The notes: a model not told the origin generated them from the letters alone. Positions 10,843 through 21,377 are shown, numbered from the stretch's first letter. The stretch: DNA of 64,000 nt from Cristatella mucedo (GCA_009760855.2 WPIO01000021.1:5233501-5297500); one strand, 5' to 3'. Program-made: numbers and translations.

Positions 10843-11640
10843 AGCTCCACAGTCAAATCAGCCTATTTTCAGCTTCATAACATTGCTAAAATTAGGGCTT
10901 GTTTAGATAAGGATACCACGTCCAAGTTGGTCCATGCATTCGTGACATCTCGTCTCGACTTCTGCAACTCACTGCTTACTGGCCTACCAGCATGTGCGAT
11001 CAGGCGATTGCAGCTGGTGCAAAACTCTGCAGCTAGGCTTGTCTGTCGTGAGCGTCGCAGTTGCCACATTACTCCACTTCTCGCCGACCTGCACTGGCTA
11101 CCAGTCAAGCAACGGATTGACTTCAAAGTTTTGTCGCTCACTTTTAGGTCTCTTCATTCTATGGCTCCAGCCTATCTTTCAGATATACTACCCCATCAGG
11201 CAAAGCATCGTACCACTCGCTTTTCGGAATCCAACAGTCTAGAAATACCTCGTACAAACCTTAAATCCTTTGGAGACCGTGCATTTAGCTCGTATGCTCC
11301 CACAGCCTGGAACTCCCTCCCGACCTGCATCAGAACATCCCCTGACCTGACCACATTTAAAAGAAACTTAAAAACATACCTATTTAGGACAGCATTTAGT
11401 GGGTCCTTGTGATTCGTCCTCGATGTGCTTATGCGTGCTGACACTGTTCATGCTGCCACTAACCACATTTGCATGCTGACCCAGTGCATGTAACCCCTAA
11501 CCATGTTATTCATTTGTTTGTTTTTCAAGCATGATTTTACTTACTATTCTATTGCGTATCACTTTGCAGCAAATGTAAAGCGCCTAGAAAGAGATTAAGT
11601 TCTCTGAGGGCGCTTTATCAAGTGCAATATTATTATTATT
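10843..11640 (+). mobile_element. L2-clade LINE, 5'-truncated
   Basis: Plus-strand copy very close to the one at 43521-45066. It starts inside the RT domain, keeps an open C-terminal frame (10927-11412), a 3' UTR rich in 'catgctgaccc' words, the terminal hairpin near 11580-11615 and a (TTA)n tail. The copy abuts a reversed SINE, tail to tail. Confidence 0.88.
10927..11412 (+). CDS. L2 RT C-terminal fragment (161 residues, open)
   Basis: The C-terminal segment downstream of the RT palm in L2-clade ORF2 proteins. It has the recognisable run [16 protein letters not shown], then [15 protein letters not shown], and ends in FRTAFSGSL, as the sister copy at 43762 does. No catalytic residues remain, so it is a non-functional 5'-truncated remnant with an undamaged tail. 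Confidence 0.8.
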   Translation: MVHAFVTSRLDFCNSLLTGLPACAIRRLQLVQNSAARLVCRERRSCHITPLLADLHWLPVKQRIDFKVLSLTFRSLHSMAPAYLSDILPHQAKHRTTRFSESNSLEIPRTNLKSFGDRAFSSYAPTAWNSLPTCIRTSPDLTTFKRNLKTYLFRTAFSGSL

Positions 11641-11775
11641 ATTATTATCACCCTAAGAGAACTTAATCTATATTCAGGCGCTTCACACATGCCTCGGGGT
11701 TCGAGCCCACGACCTCAGCCAGACCTTGGTCGGGGCGAGCACCTTAACCGCTAGACTAAACCAGATCGCCTGATC
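11641..11775 (-). repeat. tRNA-derived SINE (family 1), near complete
   Basis: On the minus strand it reads an A box (TAGTCTAGCGGTTAAGG), a B box (GGGCTCGAACCCC) and then a 3' tail with AGCGCCTGAA...TTCTCTTAGGG, the same hairpin tail the L2 LINE has. Established knowledge: tRNA-derived SINEs use the RT of a LINE that shares their 3' end. It is not a tRNA gene: the acceptor stem and cloverleaf do not close and it is fused to the LINE-like tail. Confidence 0.8.
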
Positions 11776-12305
11776 TTCTGGTGCAACAGTATAGATTGAC
11801 CTAAAATGAAATTACTTTGATCTCACAACCAACTCAGACAAGGAAAGGAAATGTACATCTAACAGATGTAGAGACTCGGTATAGAAGCTAGCAATCTCAA
11901 TTGACACTATTTTACCTTTGGCATGGCACTAGGAAGCCTTTCTGTAGCTACCAAAATTAAATTGTTCATGAATTATAATTATTAAGAAGGATTTATTTTA
12001 TAATCTAGGATTAGATGGTACAGAAGCCTAATTCGTGTAATATTCAGTCAGTTGTAATCAAGGCTCTTAGCCAGGGAGTCGATAAGTTCCAATGATGTAC
12101 CCTGCCTATGGTTTTGGACATCAGTGGCCCTCAAAGGCTTTTAAATAGACGCTTACGAAACTGAAATTGGCTTCATATATATGGTGAGGTATAGACTCTC
12201 TTCATGACCACTGTGCCTTCGTCACACTTGCTTGTATTGGTTCTACAACTACACATCAAGTAGCATCGATATCATGGCTCAAGGCTTCACAGTATTTGTC
12301 GCTCA
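11776..12305. other. no gene recognised
   Basis: AT-rich, without recognised coding or repeat content. Confidence 0.4.
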
Positions 12306-13015
12306 TAGTTGGAACAGGACACACAGATTTCTTGCAGATGCACCTGGAGATATGCTGGCAGAGCTTATATTGCACGTTAGGCTTTCCGATTTCGGAGTCA
12401 GACGTGGTTTTCCCATATCTAGTAATTTGGCTGTATTGTCTTAATAATAGTGTCCACATCCGTAAGTACATGCCATAACTACGTGCAGCAAGAGAGTTTG
12501 AATAACTCGGCGTACTGGAGTGCTCGGAGGAGTCAAAGCAAAAGTTCAACCGGGTGTCATCTTCACAGAAATGAAAGCCTAGATTGTGCATAGCGATCAC
12601 GTTGGAAAGAGTGAGAGCATAAACTGTAAAAAGAAGGCGACCGAGCTCATAAAATCCTATCTGCTTAAACAGCCTCTTTTTTAGTGTCAGAAGAGCCTTT
12701 ACGGCTATCACCACCGCTTGCAGTGGCGATAAAAGATCGCCCACCGCAGGAATCGAACCCACGACCTCGGGACCGAGGTCATGGAAGCAACCGCCTTACC
12801 TAGTGTGCCATCACGGTTCACATAGCCTTACGGTACCCCGTACTTCAGTGGTTCCTCGAATAATTTTTGCTGGTTTACATCAATACTCTGGAGTCTTTCA
12901 CTGAGATAGGGCCTGAATCAATCATTGTAGTGCTGTGCCAGTGATGCCCAAGCGAGATCAGAAGCGCTCGAGAGCGACTTAGTGATCGATAGCATCAAAA
13001 GCTGCCGAAAGATAG
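12306..13015 (-). mobile_element. L2-clade LINE RT fragment, split by a SINE
   Basis: Minus-strand RT sequence is seen on both sides of a SINE: 'LLFTVYALTLSNVIAMHNLG' in the lower part, and the counterpart of 43521-45066 around RT motif A in 12830-13015. In this copy the second Asp region of the active site reads FCEDD in place of YADD. Multiple stops and indels show it is old. Confidence 0.75.
12655..12830 (-). repeat. tRNA-derived SINE (family 2)
   Basis: The minus strand reads an A-box-like GGTAAGGCGGTTGC, a B-box GTGGGTTCGATTCC and a 3' body 'caagcggtggtgatagcc'. Partial or decayed relatives are at 32880-33005, 33090-33250, 42350-42480, 49640-50040 and 50222-50350. It interrupts the L2 copy, so it inserted later. 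Confidence 0.72.
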
Positions 13016-13564
13016 GCGCTTGCACACATTCGGCCAGGTTCCTTTTCCAACTGCAATTAGTTAAGCATCGCAATAAAAGTCGGGTAGCCGAGAAGCAGCT
13101 TGGGAAGCATCGGCAAATGAATCAATGGCAGCTTTCACTTTTCTCGGCGGCTGCAATAGCAGTACTGGGAGCAGTAGTATCCATGTTGTTCGTGTTGCTC
13201 TGGAATTGGAATAGGAGTTGGTCAGGACCTTGTGAAGAGTTGAAACCAACTGAGACCAAATGTACGCGAACATAGCTATCACTGAGAAATGCTCCTTTGC
13301 AGACTAGGGGCAGCTGCCCCACCCCCACCACAGCTGCCTCTGGCTCTACCACTGACCTAAGGGAAAATGACTTGGAGCTAAGAAATCAATTGTATTGATA
13401 ATGCGCCAGAGGAATACCGTGAAACTTCGCCTATGTAATCTAAATACGATTTCTGCACTATGCAATCGTTGTTTGATCTTAAACAGCTGAATTTCGTTAG
13501 ATTACGATGAGCATACTATGGATCTTTGTAATGCGTTGTTCCTTTCACAGTCATTAATATGCTC
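13016..13564. other. no gene recognised
   Basis: A 97-residue frame at 12982-13275 contains a hydrophobic stretch but has no homologue I recognise and starts inside L2 debris, so I do not call a gene. Confidence 0.4.
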
Positions 13565-13655
13565 CATTCGCATAGCGCCCTAAGAGAAAATAATCTAAAT
13601 TCAGGTGCTCCACATCTGTGGCGTAGCTTGACCCCACGACCTCGGTCGTCAAATC
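13565..13655 (-). repeat. SINE family 1, partial
   Basis: Contains 'tagcgccctaagagaa' (the SINE/LINE tail read in reverse) followed by a decayed B box 'gaccccacgacctcgg'. It lacks the A-box end. Confidence 0.6.
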
Positions 13656-15039
13656 CATCTGTCGTCAAATACATAGGTCATTTAATGAGAACACCTTGAC
13701 CCCTGCTCTAGAGAGGTCTGCATAGATAGCCTCTTGAACGTTATCGAACTTCAAAGCTGAAGCAGGAAGCTATACGTCCTTTATCGTAACAGAAGCTGGT
13801 TTAGATCTCCACATGAATGGGCAGTCTTGACCCGCTCAGAAACCGAAAATGAGAACGGCACGGAACTTCCACCTTCGCATACGATAAGGTCTTTCCCCCA
13901 ACTCCTGGTCACGTGGCCTGATGACTCTTCCCCCTCATCACGAAGGGAGGCCTAAAGAGGGGTTGGCTCGATTCTAATTTTAGGTTCCTGCTAGATATGT
14001 GCGACAGAAAAAGACGGCTCAGACAGACGCCGTTTATTAAAGAACGAGGGACCGGGCCGCAGCGGGATCAGTTATTGAGTGTACCCAAAAGTGGGTCCGC
14101 TCTCGACCAGAAAAGGGCAATGGCAAGAAATTCAAGCGGAGCTAACGTTCTCTTTCCACCAGTGGCCGATAAAGCGCTGGTCTCACGGAGCATAGTCCCG
14201 TAGCGGTGCCTTCGGTTCATACGCGTCGGTGTATGCATTGCATGTCGGTTTGGGTCGTCGGTGCTGCAGTCCGAGATGAACCCTGCTCTGATATTCCATG
14301 TATGCCTGTATCTGCCTCCAAATGCTCGCGGGGGGGGGGTGGGCTCTCAGTCGATGGGCCTGTACTAACGCTGCTAGTGTTGGAAGTATCAAGGTATAGC
14401 TGCGAGTCAGTACTGGCCATGAGAATCTCAGCTGCTACAGTAGGGCCTTGACTGATTGTGTCAGTGGCTTCTGCCACAGCTGAAGCATTATCATTCTCTT
14501 CTAGCATTACTGCTATAATTGGTAGTAGGTCTTCCTCCTCTCCGGCCCTGCTCACCACTTCCTTGGGTCATCTGGTCAGTGTATAGCATTAAATCTTGCC
14601 GGCGAAGCGGGTTTTGGTGACGAATCACGCTGTCAGCACCATCTTCTGGCTCTACCCTAGACATCACACAGCCCTTAGCTGCATTTATGTTTCCCGGAGA
14701 CTGCATCGTCGTCCTGATACGACAATCCCTGCATCGCACCTTCATTCGCATATCTGAGACGCTTAGTTGGATATGGAGGTATGGAAACACCTTCAGTGGC
14801 AGGGCAAAGCAGGTCCAGCAAGTACTGGTTGATGTGCCACTGTGGATAGCCTGCACCAGCTGCATATGTTATTTGGACCGTACGACATTTATTCTTCATG
14901 GAATTGAGTACCTAATTGCTAATTTTACTACGCGATTTTCCAAACATTTATCAAGAACGATCTCATGCCTAACTTCTGCGAATAGGAAAACAATGCTTTA
15001 ATCAAACTTAAAAGAATTAAAACGGAAAGTTGTGCTGAA
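13656..15039. other. unassigned; overlapping broken minus-strand frames
   Basis: Three neighbouring minus-strand frames (14217-14558, 14491-14865, 14675-14899) overlap in a way that suggests one decayed coding sequence. I recognise no domain. A run of nine G occurs at 14331. It could be an old transposon gene; this is inference only. Confidence 0.3.
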
Positions 15040-15042
15040 CTT

Positions 15043-15832
15043 TTGCAAATCTCGTTGCAGGGCTTATCCCAAATAGTTCAAGGGCAGCACTCCCAGCGAA
15101 CCAGCATTTGCATATATACGACATGCAAATTGGTCCATGCATTTGTGTCATCCCATCTCGACTTCTGTAACTCACTGCTTGCTGGTCTAACGGCTTGCGC
15201 AATCAGGTGCTTACAGTTGGTGGAAAACTCAGCAGCTAGGCTTGTTTGTCGTGAGTGCAGCTGTTCTCACATCACACCACTTCTCGCCGACCTGCACTGG
15301 CTTCCAGTCAAGCAGCGTACCGACTTCAAGGTTCTGTCACTCACTTTTAGGTCCCTTCATTCTTTGGCTGCAGCCTACCTACTATATCTACTTCCCCACC
15401 AGGATAAGGATCGTACCAAAGACTTTTCTGAATCGAATCTTTTCGCTCCACCTCGTACGATCCTGAAATCCTTCGGAGACCATTCCTTGAGTTCGTATAC
15501 TCCCAAATCCTAGAACCAGCTTCCGACTTCCGTCACGACATCAACTGACTTGACATTTAAAAAGAAGCTGAAACGAATCTATTTATCACAGCATTTAGTG
15601 TGTCCAGATGCTTTATCTTTTATATGCTTATGCGTGCTGATGCTGTGCATGCTGCCGCTAACCATATTTGCGTGATGACTGTGTGCATGTCACCTTTAAC
15701 CATGTTATGTTTGTTGACATTGAGCATGATACCATGATTCGATCATGCTTTCTGTACAGCATATATAAAGTGCCTAGAAAGAGATTCAGTTCTCTGAGAG
15801 CCCGTTACAAATTTATTATTATTATTATAACT
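15043..15832 (+). mobile_element. L2-clade LINE, 5'-truncated, old
   Basis: RT C-terminal reading (VHAFVSSHLDFCNSLLAGL, then [18 protein letters not shown]) within the frame 15043-15513, followed by the L2 3' UTR, hairpin tail (15773-15810) and (ATT)n. More diverged from the others than the 10.8 and 43.5 kb copies. Confidence 0.82.
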
Positions 15833-15834
15833 CA

Positions 15835-16330
15835 AATGATCCCCATCTATGCCAAATTGTGCTCTTTACTGGCTTCGCTTCTTTCACAATGTATTCTCTC
15901 CGTGGCTCTCTTGCCGAAATAACCACCTAACACAGTCTAGACCAGCGGTTCTCAACCTTTGGTTCGCAACCCCTTTGGGGGTCAAATGACCCTTTCACAG
16001 GGGTCGCCTAAGACCATCGGAAAACATGCATTTCCACATTTCGCACACAATAATTTTATGGTTGTGGGTCGCCACAGCATCATGAACAGTATTAAAGGGT
16101 CGCGCCATTAGGAAGTTCGAGAACCTCTGATCTAGACTTTCATTTTTATGCAGATGACACACTTAGCTGTTATTATCAACTGAGGTCTGAACCTTCAAGC
16201 ACTTTGAACTCTCAGTTCTATTGCAATATGCATTACTTACTCACGCTTGGATGGCAGAGGGCTTTCTCAAATTGAACGCCGATAATGTCAAGTTGAGCTG
16301 TGGAAAAGATTTCCCCACAGTTTTTCTCCA
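15835..16330 (+). mobile_element. old L2 RT fragment interrupted by a hAT element
   Basis: 15875-15942 aligns with the L2 segment upstream of 'cacaatctaggctttcactt', and 16137-16330 continues from it ('ttcatttttatgcagatgac' encodes the YADD region). The break at the word TCTAGAC is exactly where the hAT element lies. Heavily mutated. Confidence 0.72.
15943..16129. mobile_element. SPIN-like non-autonomous hAT element (187 bp)
   Basis: Termini are inverted: CAGCGGTTCTCAACCTTTGG on the left and, read from the right, CAGAGGTTCTCGAACTTCC. An 8-bp target duplication flanks it: GTCTAGAC (15935-15942) and ATCTAGAC (16130-16137), 7 of 8 matching, as expected for hAT. Inner sequence 'gggtcgcctaagaccatcgg', 'aataattttatggttg' and 'attaaagggtcgcg' resembles what I know of SPIN-family miniature elements of vertebrates and some invertebrates (including rodent URR1-type repeats). 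It has no coding capacity. Family assignment rests on recognition and needs alignment. Confidence 0.8.
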
Positions 16331-16722
16331 AAAATGAAAGGTCTAACTACCAAAATTAGCTAGGCCGCCAAATATAATGCAGAGTCACATGAAATCTGTG
16401 TGGCCTAATCCAAAATTATCTCGCAAAGATGATTATGAAAGCCCAACAACAGTCAAGTCGGTGTTTATCAAAAATTAATTCGTCAACAATCTTCTATTGG
16501 TAAAGTGACCGAAAATGAAACGAAAAGTGCAATGAAAAGAGAAAAAAGCAAAGGAAGTGAAAGAGAAAGCGAAAAAAGATCAAATTTAACCGGTATGTCG
16601 ATCCCGTCTCAGCCATTCTCGGCCTCCTCAGCTCTCTGCTCGCGACGATCCAGGCAAAGGTTTTCTGGCGATTGAGCGCAAGTATTCGAGTCAAGGCATT
16701 TCTCTGTAGCATTGTAGTCGCC
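16331..16722. other. no gene recognised
   Basis: Purine-rich stretch around 16505-16580. The minus frame 16494-16712 is low complexity (Phe/Leu-rich) and is not called. Confidence 0.4.
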
Positions 16723-16724
16723 GT

Positions 16725-16852
16725 GCTGGGTTGGTCCAGAGGTTAAGGTGCTCGCCCCGACAAAGGTCTGGCTGAGGTCGTTGGCTCGAGCCCTGAGGCA
16801 TATGTGAAGCGCCTGACTAGAGATTTAGTTCTCTTGGGGCGCTATACAAATG

Positions 16853-16857
<5 letters not shown>
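16725..16857 (+). repeat. tRNA-derived SINE (family 1), near complete
   Basis: A box 'tggtccagaggttaagg', B box 'ggctcgagccc', then the shared hairpin tail gcgcctgactagagatttag ... ttctcttggggcgc and 'tatacaaatgaatt', running into an AT microsatellite. Sister of 11641-11775. Confidence 0.8.

Positions 16858-16934
<77 letters not shown>
16857..16934. repeat. (AT)n microsatellite
   Basis: About 78 bp of uninterrupted AT directly at the SINE 3' end; probably grew from the SINE tail. Confidence 0.95.
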
Positions 16935-16939
<5 letters not shown>

Positions 16940-17008
16940 TTGTTCCACTGGCGATTGTCAAGCAGGTGGTATGCCTTGTTCCTTCGCGAAACAAGGCCTC
17001 GAAAAGCA

Positions 17009-17362
17009 TCACTTTTGTGCTCTGCCAGTGCCGTTTCCGTTCCCAAAGCCTCGATCAGCTTCCAAATGGTTGGACTGTATATTGATCGTCTCGATTGCAT
17101 TGTTTGTACGCGGCTCGTCTCCCAAAATACGGCGATGGACGCTCCAGGCAGCGATTGAATAGTGTGCACTCATGTGTTGTCCATTGGCCAGAGGTTGTCC
17201 AATTTTGGTGTCCTCGAAGTAATCCGTAAATTCACGGTTTGAATTTACTCTGGATTGATAATAAACAACGTGCTTATTTAACTCGCGTTTCTTGTACAAT
17301 ATTTCCCCAATAGCACGAGAAAGGATTATTGACGGCTCAATAATCCTCAATTTAATTGCCAC
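17009..17362 (-). pseudogene. Mutator-like (MULE) transposase C-terminal fragment
   Basis: A 117-residue minus frame has 'FTDYFEDTKIGQ' about a third of the way in and RTNNAIE about 36 residues later. Established knowledge: the C-terminal part of invertebrate MULE transposases contains a 'Y.E..YIG' segment and a conserved 'RTNN..E' followed by W/H. The usual Trp-His after the Glu is lost here. No DDE catalytic region is seen nearby, so this is a remnant. Confidence 0.55.
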
Positions 17363-17494
17363 ATCCGAGACCTGTCTTAAAGCAACAGCAAAGCCACTCG
17401 CTTGAGGCTTCTCTTTCTTTCGTAATAGGAGGTCTATTAAATCTAGCAGCTGAGTACAAATTGTCGCCGTTCTTTGCGAATCTTAAGCCATTCA

Positions 17495-17745
17495 ACCAAT
17501 TCATTCTTAACCAACAAGAATAACATGGCTAGGGGTGACATGCAAAGGGTCAGCAGGCAAATATGGTTAGTGACAGCATGCACAGGTCAGCAATCATAAG
17601 CGCACAAAGGACGAATCAAATGGACCAAATACATTCTGAAATAAACATGTTCGTTTTTAAGCTTATTTTTAAATGTCGTCAAGTCAGGGGATGTTCTGAC
17701 ACCAGTCGGAAGTGAGTTCCGGGCTTTGGGAGCTTACGAACAGCA
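17495..17745 (-). mobile_element. L2 3' UTR and C-terminal fragment
   Basis: Minus-strand match to the L2 3' part (around 'aggggtgacatgca', 'gtcagcatgc', 'aaggacgaatcac' and 'gtcaggggatgttctgac'). It lacks the hairpin tail end. Confidence 0.75.
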
Positions 17746-18149
17746 TAGCAATATTTATCTCACACTGTCTATACCAAACTGAACTGATGTATTTTTGCAG
17801 TTGCTGAGCAGGTAAATTATTTATGGAGATAAGTCTAACGAGCTCTGCTGAGCGGCAAACATTCTTCGCGAGAATCCGCGCCCCTCAAAGTCGAGGTGTG
17901 TATCTTGTCTAGGCGAGTTCCGCGAGGCGAACCTTCACAGAAGAGCCGGCGGCTCTCCCAAAAATTGGAAATAGCTATTTCTGTAAGTCGTTAAAGAACC
18001 AGCTTTGTGGGCACGCCGTGCCTTCGATGGCGCCGCTTCCGGTCGTTCCTTCAGAATGGGGCGTGTCATCGTGTAAGCCAGCGCGTGGGCAGCCTTCTGA
18101 GCTCAACTCTTCGCAGCTGCAAGTGAAGGCGCCAGTCTTTTTTTGGAGA
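17746..18149. other. no gene; GC-rich flank of the viral block
   Basis: GC-richer sequence without coding signal. Composition changes sharply to AT-rich viral sequence at about 18150. Confidence 0.5.
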
Positions 18150-18150
18150 G

Positions 18151-18762
18151 AATTTAACCACGCCTAAAGGCGCTGCTCTAACATCTGGTGATTTTTATGA
18201 CTCTTCTACGAAACTTAGTACTGGAATAAAATTTAGTGTTGATACTGATGATAAAATAATAATGCAAGTAACGCCCGATTATATTGCTCTTCGTGGAAGT
18301 AGTGCATCTGGTGTTATTCATAGCATTGGCGACACATGAGGTTTCGATTCAAACAAACGGGATCTTTTGATCCTGCGATGGTTGGTGGAACTCATTATGA
18401 AGCTATAGAAAAAGCTGTGTATTTATTTGGTATTTATAAAGCATGGAATAAAATGCTGCTGCCTAATAATTCCGGTGTAAAATGAATTAGCGTTAACTGT
18501 GACTTGGTTAATCCTAATATGAATTATGTTGAGTTTAAAACTGGATTTTTAGAACAATGTTCATCATTGTTTGCATGTTATAGATATTGATGATTTCAAC
18601 CCAGGTGAGAAAATTGATCTTCATCTTACTAATATATTATTCTTACCAACACGTGGAGATATAGAAGCATTAAGCAGTTTTAAATTTACCCTAACAGGCC
18701 AAAATGGTAATCCTGTTAATATTGTTCCTTATGTTATGATAACAGTAGAAATTTCAAAATAA
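18151..18762 (+). pseudogene. viral fibre-like protein, C-terminal part, broken
   Basis: Three overlapping frames read one protein. The first (18151 to about 18360) is interrupted by TGA at 18337-18339; it shifts to the next (about 18358-18570), interrupted by TGA at 18483-18485; that shifts to 18571-18762, which ends in TAA. Its last residues (VEISK) resemble the end of the second fibre gene at about 23300 (RVTIK), suggesting two related surface fibres. No start is seen; the 5' part was lost at the element edge. No known head-domain fold is recognised. Confidence 0.5.
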
Positions 18763-18771
18763 TATATAAAG

Positions 18772-19305
18772 CAATGGGCAGTTGTGCTAGAATTGGTCAT
18801 GGTAAAACAAAAGGAGGAACATTTCATGGATCTGGTGTTCTTGATAAAGTTATTAGTGGAATTAGAAAAGCCGCTCCTGTCTTAACATGTTTGAAAGGTC
18901 TTAGTATGAAGATTGCTAATAAAGGAATTGAAATGCACCAAGCAAGATAACTAATTGAATTACAGACTATGAAAGAAAAAGTTGACCAAGATTACGCTAA
19001 TAAAATGAGAGAACTAGATGATAAACTTGAGGAAGAAAGAAGAAAAAATAACCTGAATATGAGCGAGAGAAACGCGAGAAAGTAGAAGATTATGATCTAA
19101 AGATTAAGGAGATGGACATTGAGATAAAGCGAGCTATGCTAGAAAAACATAAACCTTAAGTGAAAGAAGAGGCGGAAGATTACTCAGAGACACTTAAAGA
19201 AAATGATTCAGAAGCTTATAAGGAAATATAACGAGTTATAAAAGAAAAATTAGTTCTTCCTGAACGAACAAGACCAGCCGGGTGTGGAGGATACATGAAA
19301 AAATA
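18772..19305 (+). pseudogene. small viral protein with Gly-rich start and coiled coil, broken
   Basis: ATG at 18772 opens a frame beginning MGSCARIGHGK, an N-terminus that could carry a myristoylation signal (MGxxxR/S; inference). TAA at about 18949 interrupts it. The same frame resumes as a highly charged heptad-like stretch, shifts near 19050 and has further TAA stops before ending near 19305 with a Cys-Gly-Gly tail. The role is unknown; it lies directly upstream of the capsid gene, where minor virion proteins often lie. Confidence 0.45.
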
Positions 19306-19370
19306 GGAGCAGTCTATATATCCAGAGTACAATACAAATTAAATTTTTAATTTTTTATATAAGAGAAGAA

Positions 19371-20821
19371 AGGGCTAGTACTCCTTTGGAAACTATACTT
19401 GACTTAGGTAATCCAAGTTTTCCTTATTATAAAATTAGAGACTACCAGTATAGAGAATTCTACCAAACTAATGGAAATGAGTTAGATACTATTTCAAACA
19501 GGCTAGTAATATTTACTGTGCCTGGTGAACAACATATGTGCTATGTCTTATCTGATACTTATTTACTCCTTGAAGGACAAATACAAGTTCAAACAGCTGT
19601 TAATGGGGTTTTTGCTGCACCTGCTAGATCAATTGCAGCTGGTCTTGTTAACAATGCAGGCGCATGGTTATTCAGTTCGATGAGGGTTAGACTTGGAGCT
19701 GAAGAAATAGAAAGCCTTTTATTGCAACAAGGGCCTGGAACAGTTTCTATGCTTATGGGTCTATTAACTTATCCAAATGATAATGATAGAACAGAAAGAC
19801 CTGCTACTGGATGGAAGAAAGATGAGGCAAATACAGTTGATGACATGTACGTTGCTAATTCTTACACTAGTCCTGCTGCATCTGGAACAACTACTTCAAA
19901 CAATGGTTTTGTTTATCGAAGAGGGCATGCAAATTATTTAGCTGATAAATGCAGGGACTTCTAGTATCTCACTTCCACTTTCAAGATTATCTGGCTTCTG
20001 TGCAGATATTAATAAAATTTGTACCGTTTACAATTGAAATGACATGAGTTAGAGGGCTTGACTGTGATGCTATAATGACAGGAACATGAGGAGTCCAAAA
20101 TGTACTTCAAACGCGAGGAGCAAGAGTTGCAGCTGATGGAATTTTGATAGCATTAAAAATTGCTATGTCTAAAATGAGAATAATGGCACCTTCACCAAAA
20201 GAAAGTGTTGAAAGAGCTCTTGCAGATGTATCTAGTGAGCGAGCAAAGAAAATTAAACTTAATTACTTGAGTTAGATGATATAAAAATAAAGGACACTAG
20301 AAAGCAGTATATGTTCAAAATAATATTGACCCGTTAGGTGGCTAATTGTAGGTGCACAAAATTTTGGTAAATACAACAATTACACAGGCAATTCTTGCAC
20401 GTATAACCACTGCAATATTAAAAATGTAGCTGTACTTGCTAATGGCTCAAAACAATATCTAGCTATTGCTAGAAGTAGTTACCCTAAGGATGGAAAGTGT
20501 TCAACAGAGTACTTAGACTTTACTCAATTTAGACAACAATACCTTGGATTAAATGAAATTACTGAGCCAGTGGGTGTTACCTATCCTGTATGGTTATCAT
20601 TGTATCCAATTCATGTAATTGACTTAATATACAATGATGAACCTTTAAGAGTTACTTCTAAACTTGATGTAACGATTGAATTCAATGATTTAATTCCTCC
20701 AGCTGCTGCTGCTATTCCTGCTGTTACTGCTGTTGCTGCTGTTCCAGCTACAGCGATTATTGTTCATTACTTAACTATCTATGAGAACACAACTGAACTA
20801 ACTTCTAATGGCAATGGATAA
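19371..20821 (+). pseudogene. viral capsid protein, double-jelly-roll type (F54H12.2-like), broken
   Basis: Open from about 19341; I see no ATG at the expected start (AGG at 19371), so the first ORF is usually read from a TTG at 19386. The N-terminal part (to 19964) has 'DTYLLLEGQI' and 'LVNNAGAWLFSSMRVRLG', the pattern I know from the first barrel of F54H12.2-like proteins of Mavericks. After a frameshift near 19950 comes LPLSRLSGFCADINK, the family's 'PL..iFGFc.D..K' signature. Another shift near 20025, TGA codons at 20045 and 20087, and a shift near 20335 follow. The last part (about 20345-20821) has the P-I-x-V-x-D segment and an Ala/Pro/Val-rich tail. Total length fits the family (about 480 residues). 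It would form the virion shell. Five or more lesions make it non-functional. Confidence 0.72.
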
Positions 20822-20942
20822 CAGTTTACTTGCATGAAAGGAACATTTGCTTATGATGGAACTGATATTTAATACAATTTTAATCAGAATATAAATGAAA
20901 AAATTGATTTTTTTGTTAGGTTCTGATGAATGAAAAAAATCG

Positions 20943-21332
20943 ATGTGCCTAAATATTGGTGAATCAGAAGTTTATTCTGTACTTTGTCATGATATGATAT
21001 TCGGTGATAAAACAGAAGTTGATATTGAGATAATGGCTAACGGAAAACTAAAAAAATATATTGCTACTAATTCTAGGATAAAGTTTCCACCAATGCTATT
21101 TGGTAAACTTTTTGAACCTGTTGTTGCTAAGTTTTTAGAAATGAAATTGGATGTAAAACTTAAAAGCGCTAATGATAGTTTTACTCGCGATGGTGTTTAT
21201 AGATATTCAACAGATGGTATAATTGATGGAGATACTGTAGTAGAAATAGAATGTTTATGGAGTAGGAGTATTATTAAAGATTTTATATGTAAGCAATATC
21301 ATGCTCAATGTTTACTAGGTTTGCATAATTAG
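20943..21332 (+). pseudogene. YqaJ/alkaline-nuclease-like protein, truncated
   Basis: 129 residues, open from ATG 20943. 'STDGIIDGDTVVEIECLWS' lies near residues 77-96 and a QYHAQ segment near 118-122. Established knowledge: PD-(D/E)xK nucleases of the YqaJ/lambda-exonuclease family have a 'DG' Asp, then E-x-K in 'VEIKCP', then Y..Q. Asp and the first Glu are present here but the catalytic Lys is Glu (VEIEC). The frame stops at 21330-21332 just after the Q motif, so the C-terminal third is missing. Expected role: trimming or recombining viral DNA ends. The broken key residue and truncation indicate inactivity. Confidence 0.6.
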
Positions 21333-21377
21333 AAATAAGTGAATGTTATTATTCTGAGTTTTAAATTTGTGTTCCTG

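Noticed and set aside
11700-11770. Possible tRNA gene
   Set aside because: It has pol III boxes but no closing acceptor stem and is fused to a LINE-type tail; a SINE.
16857-16934. AT run as a replication origin or CRISPR-like array
   Set aside because: A simple dinucleotide repeat attached to a SINE tail; no spacers.
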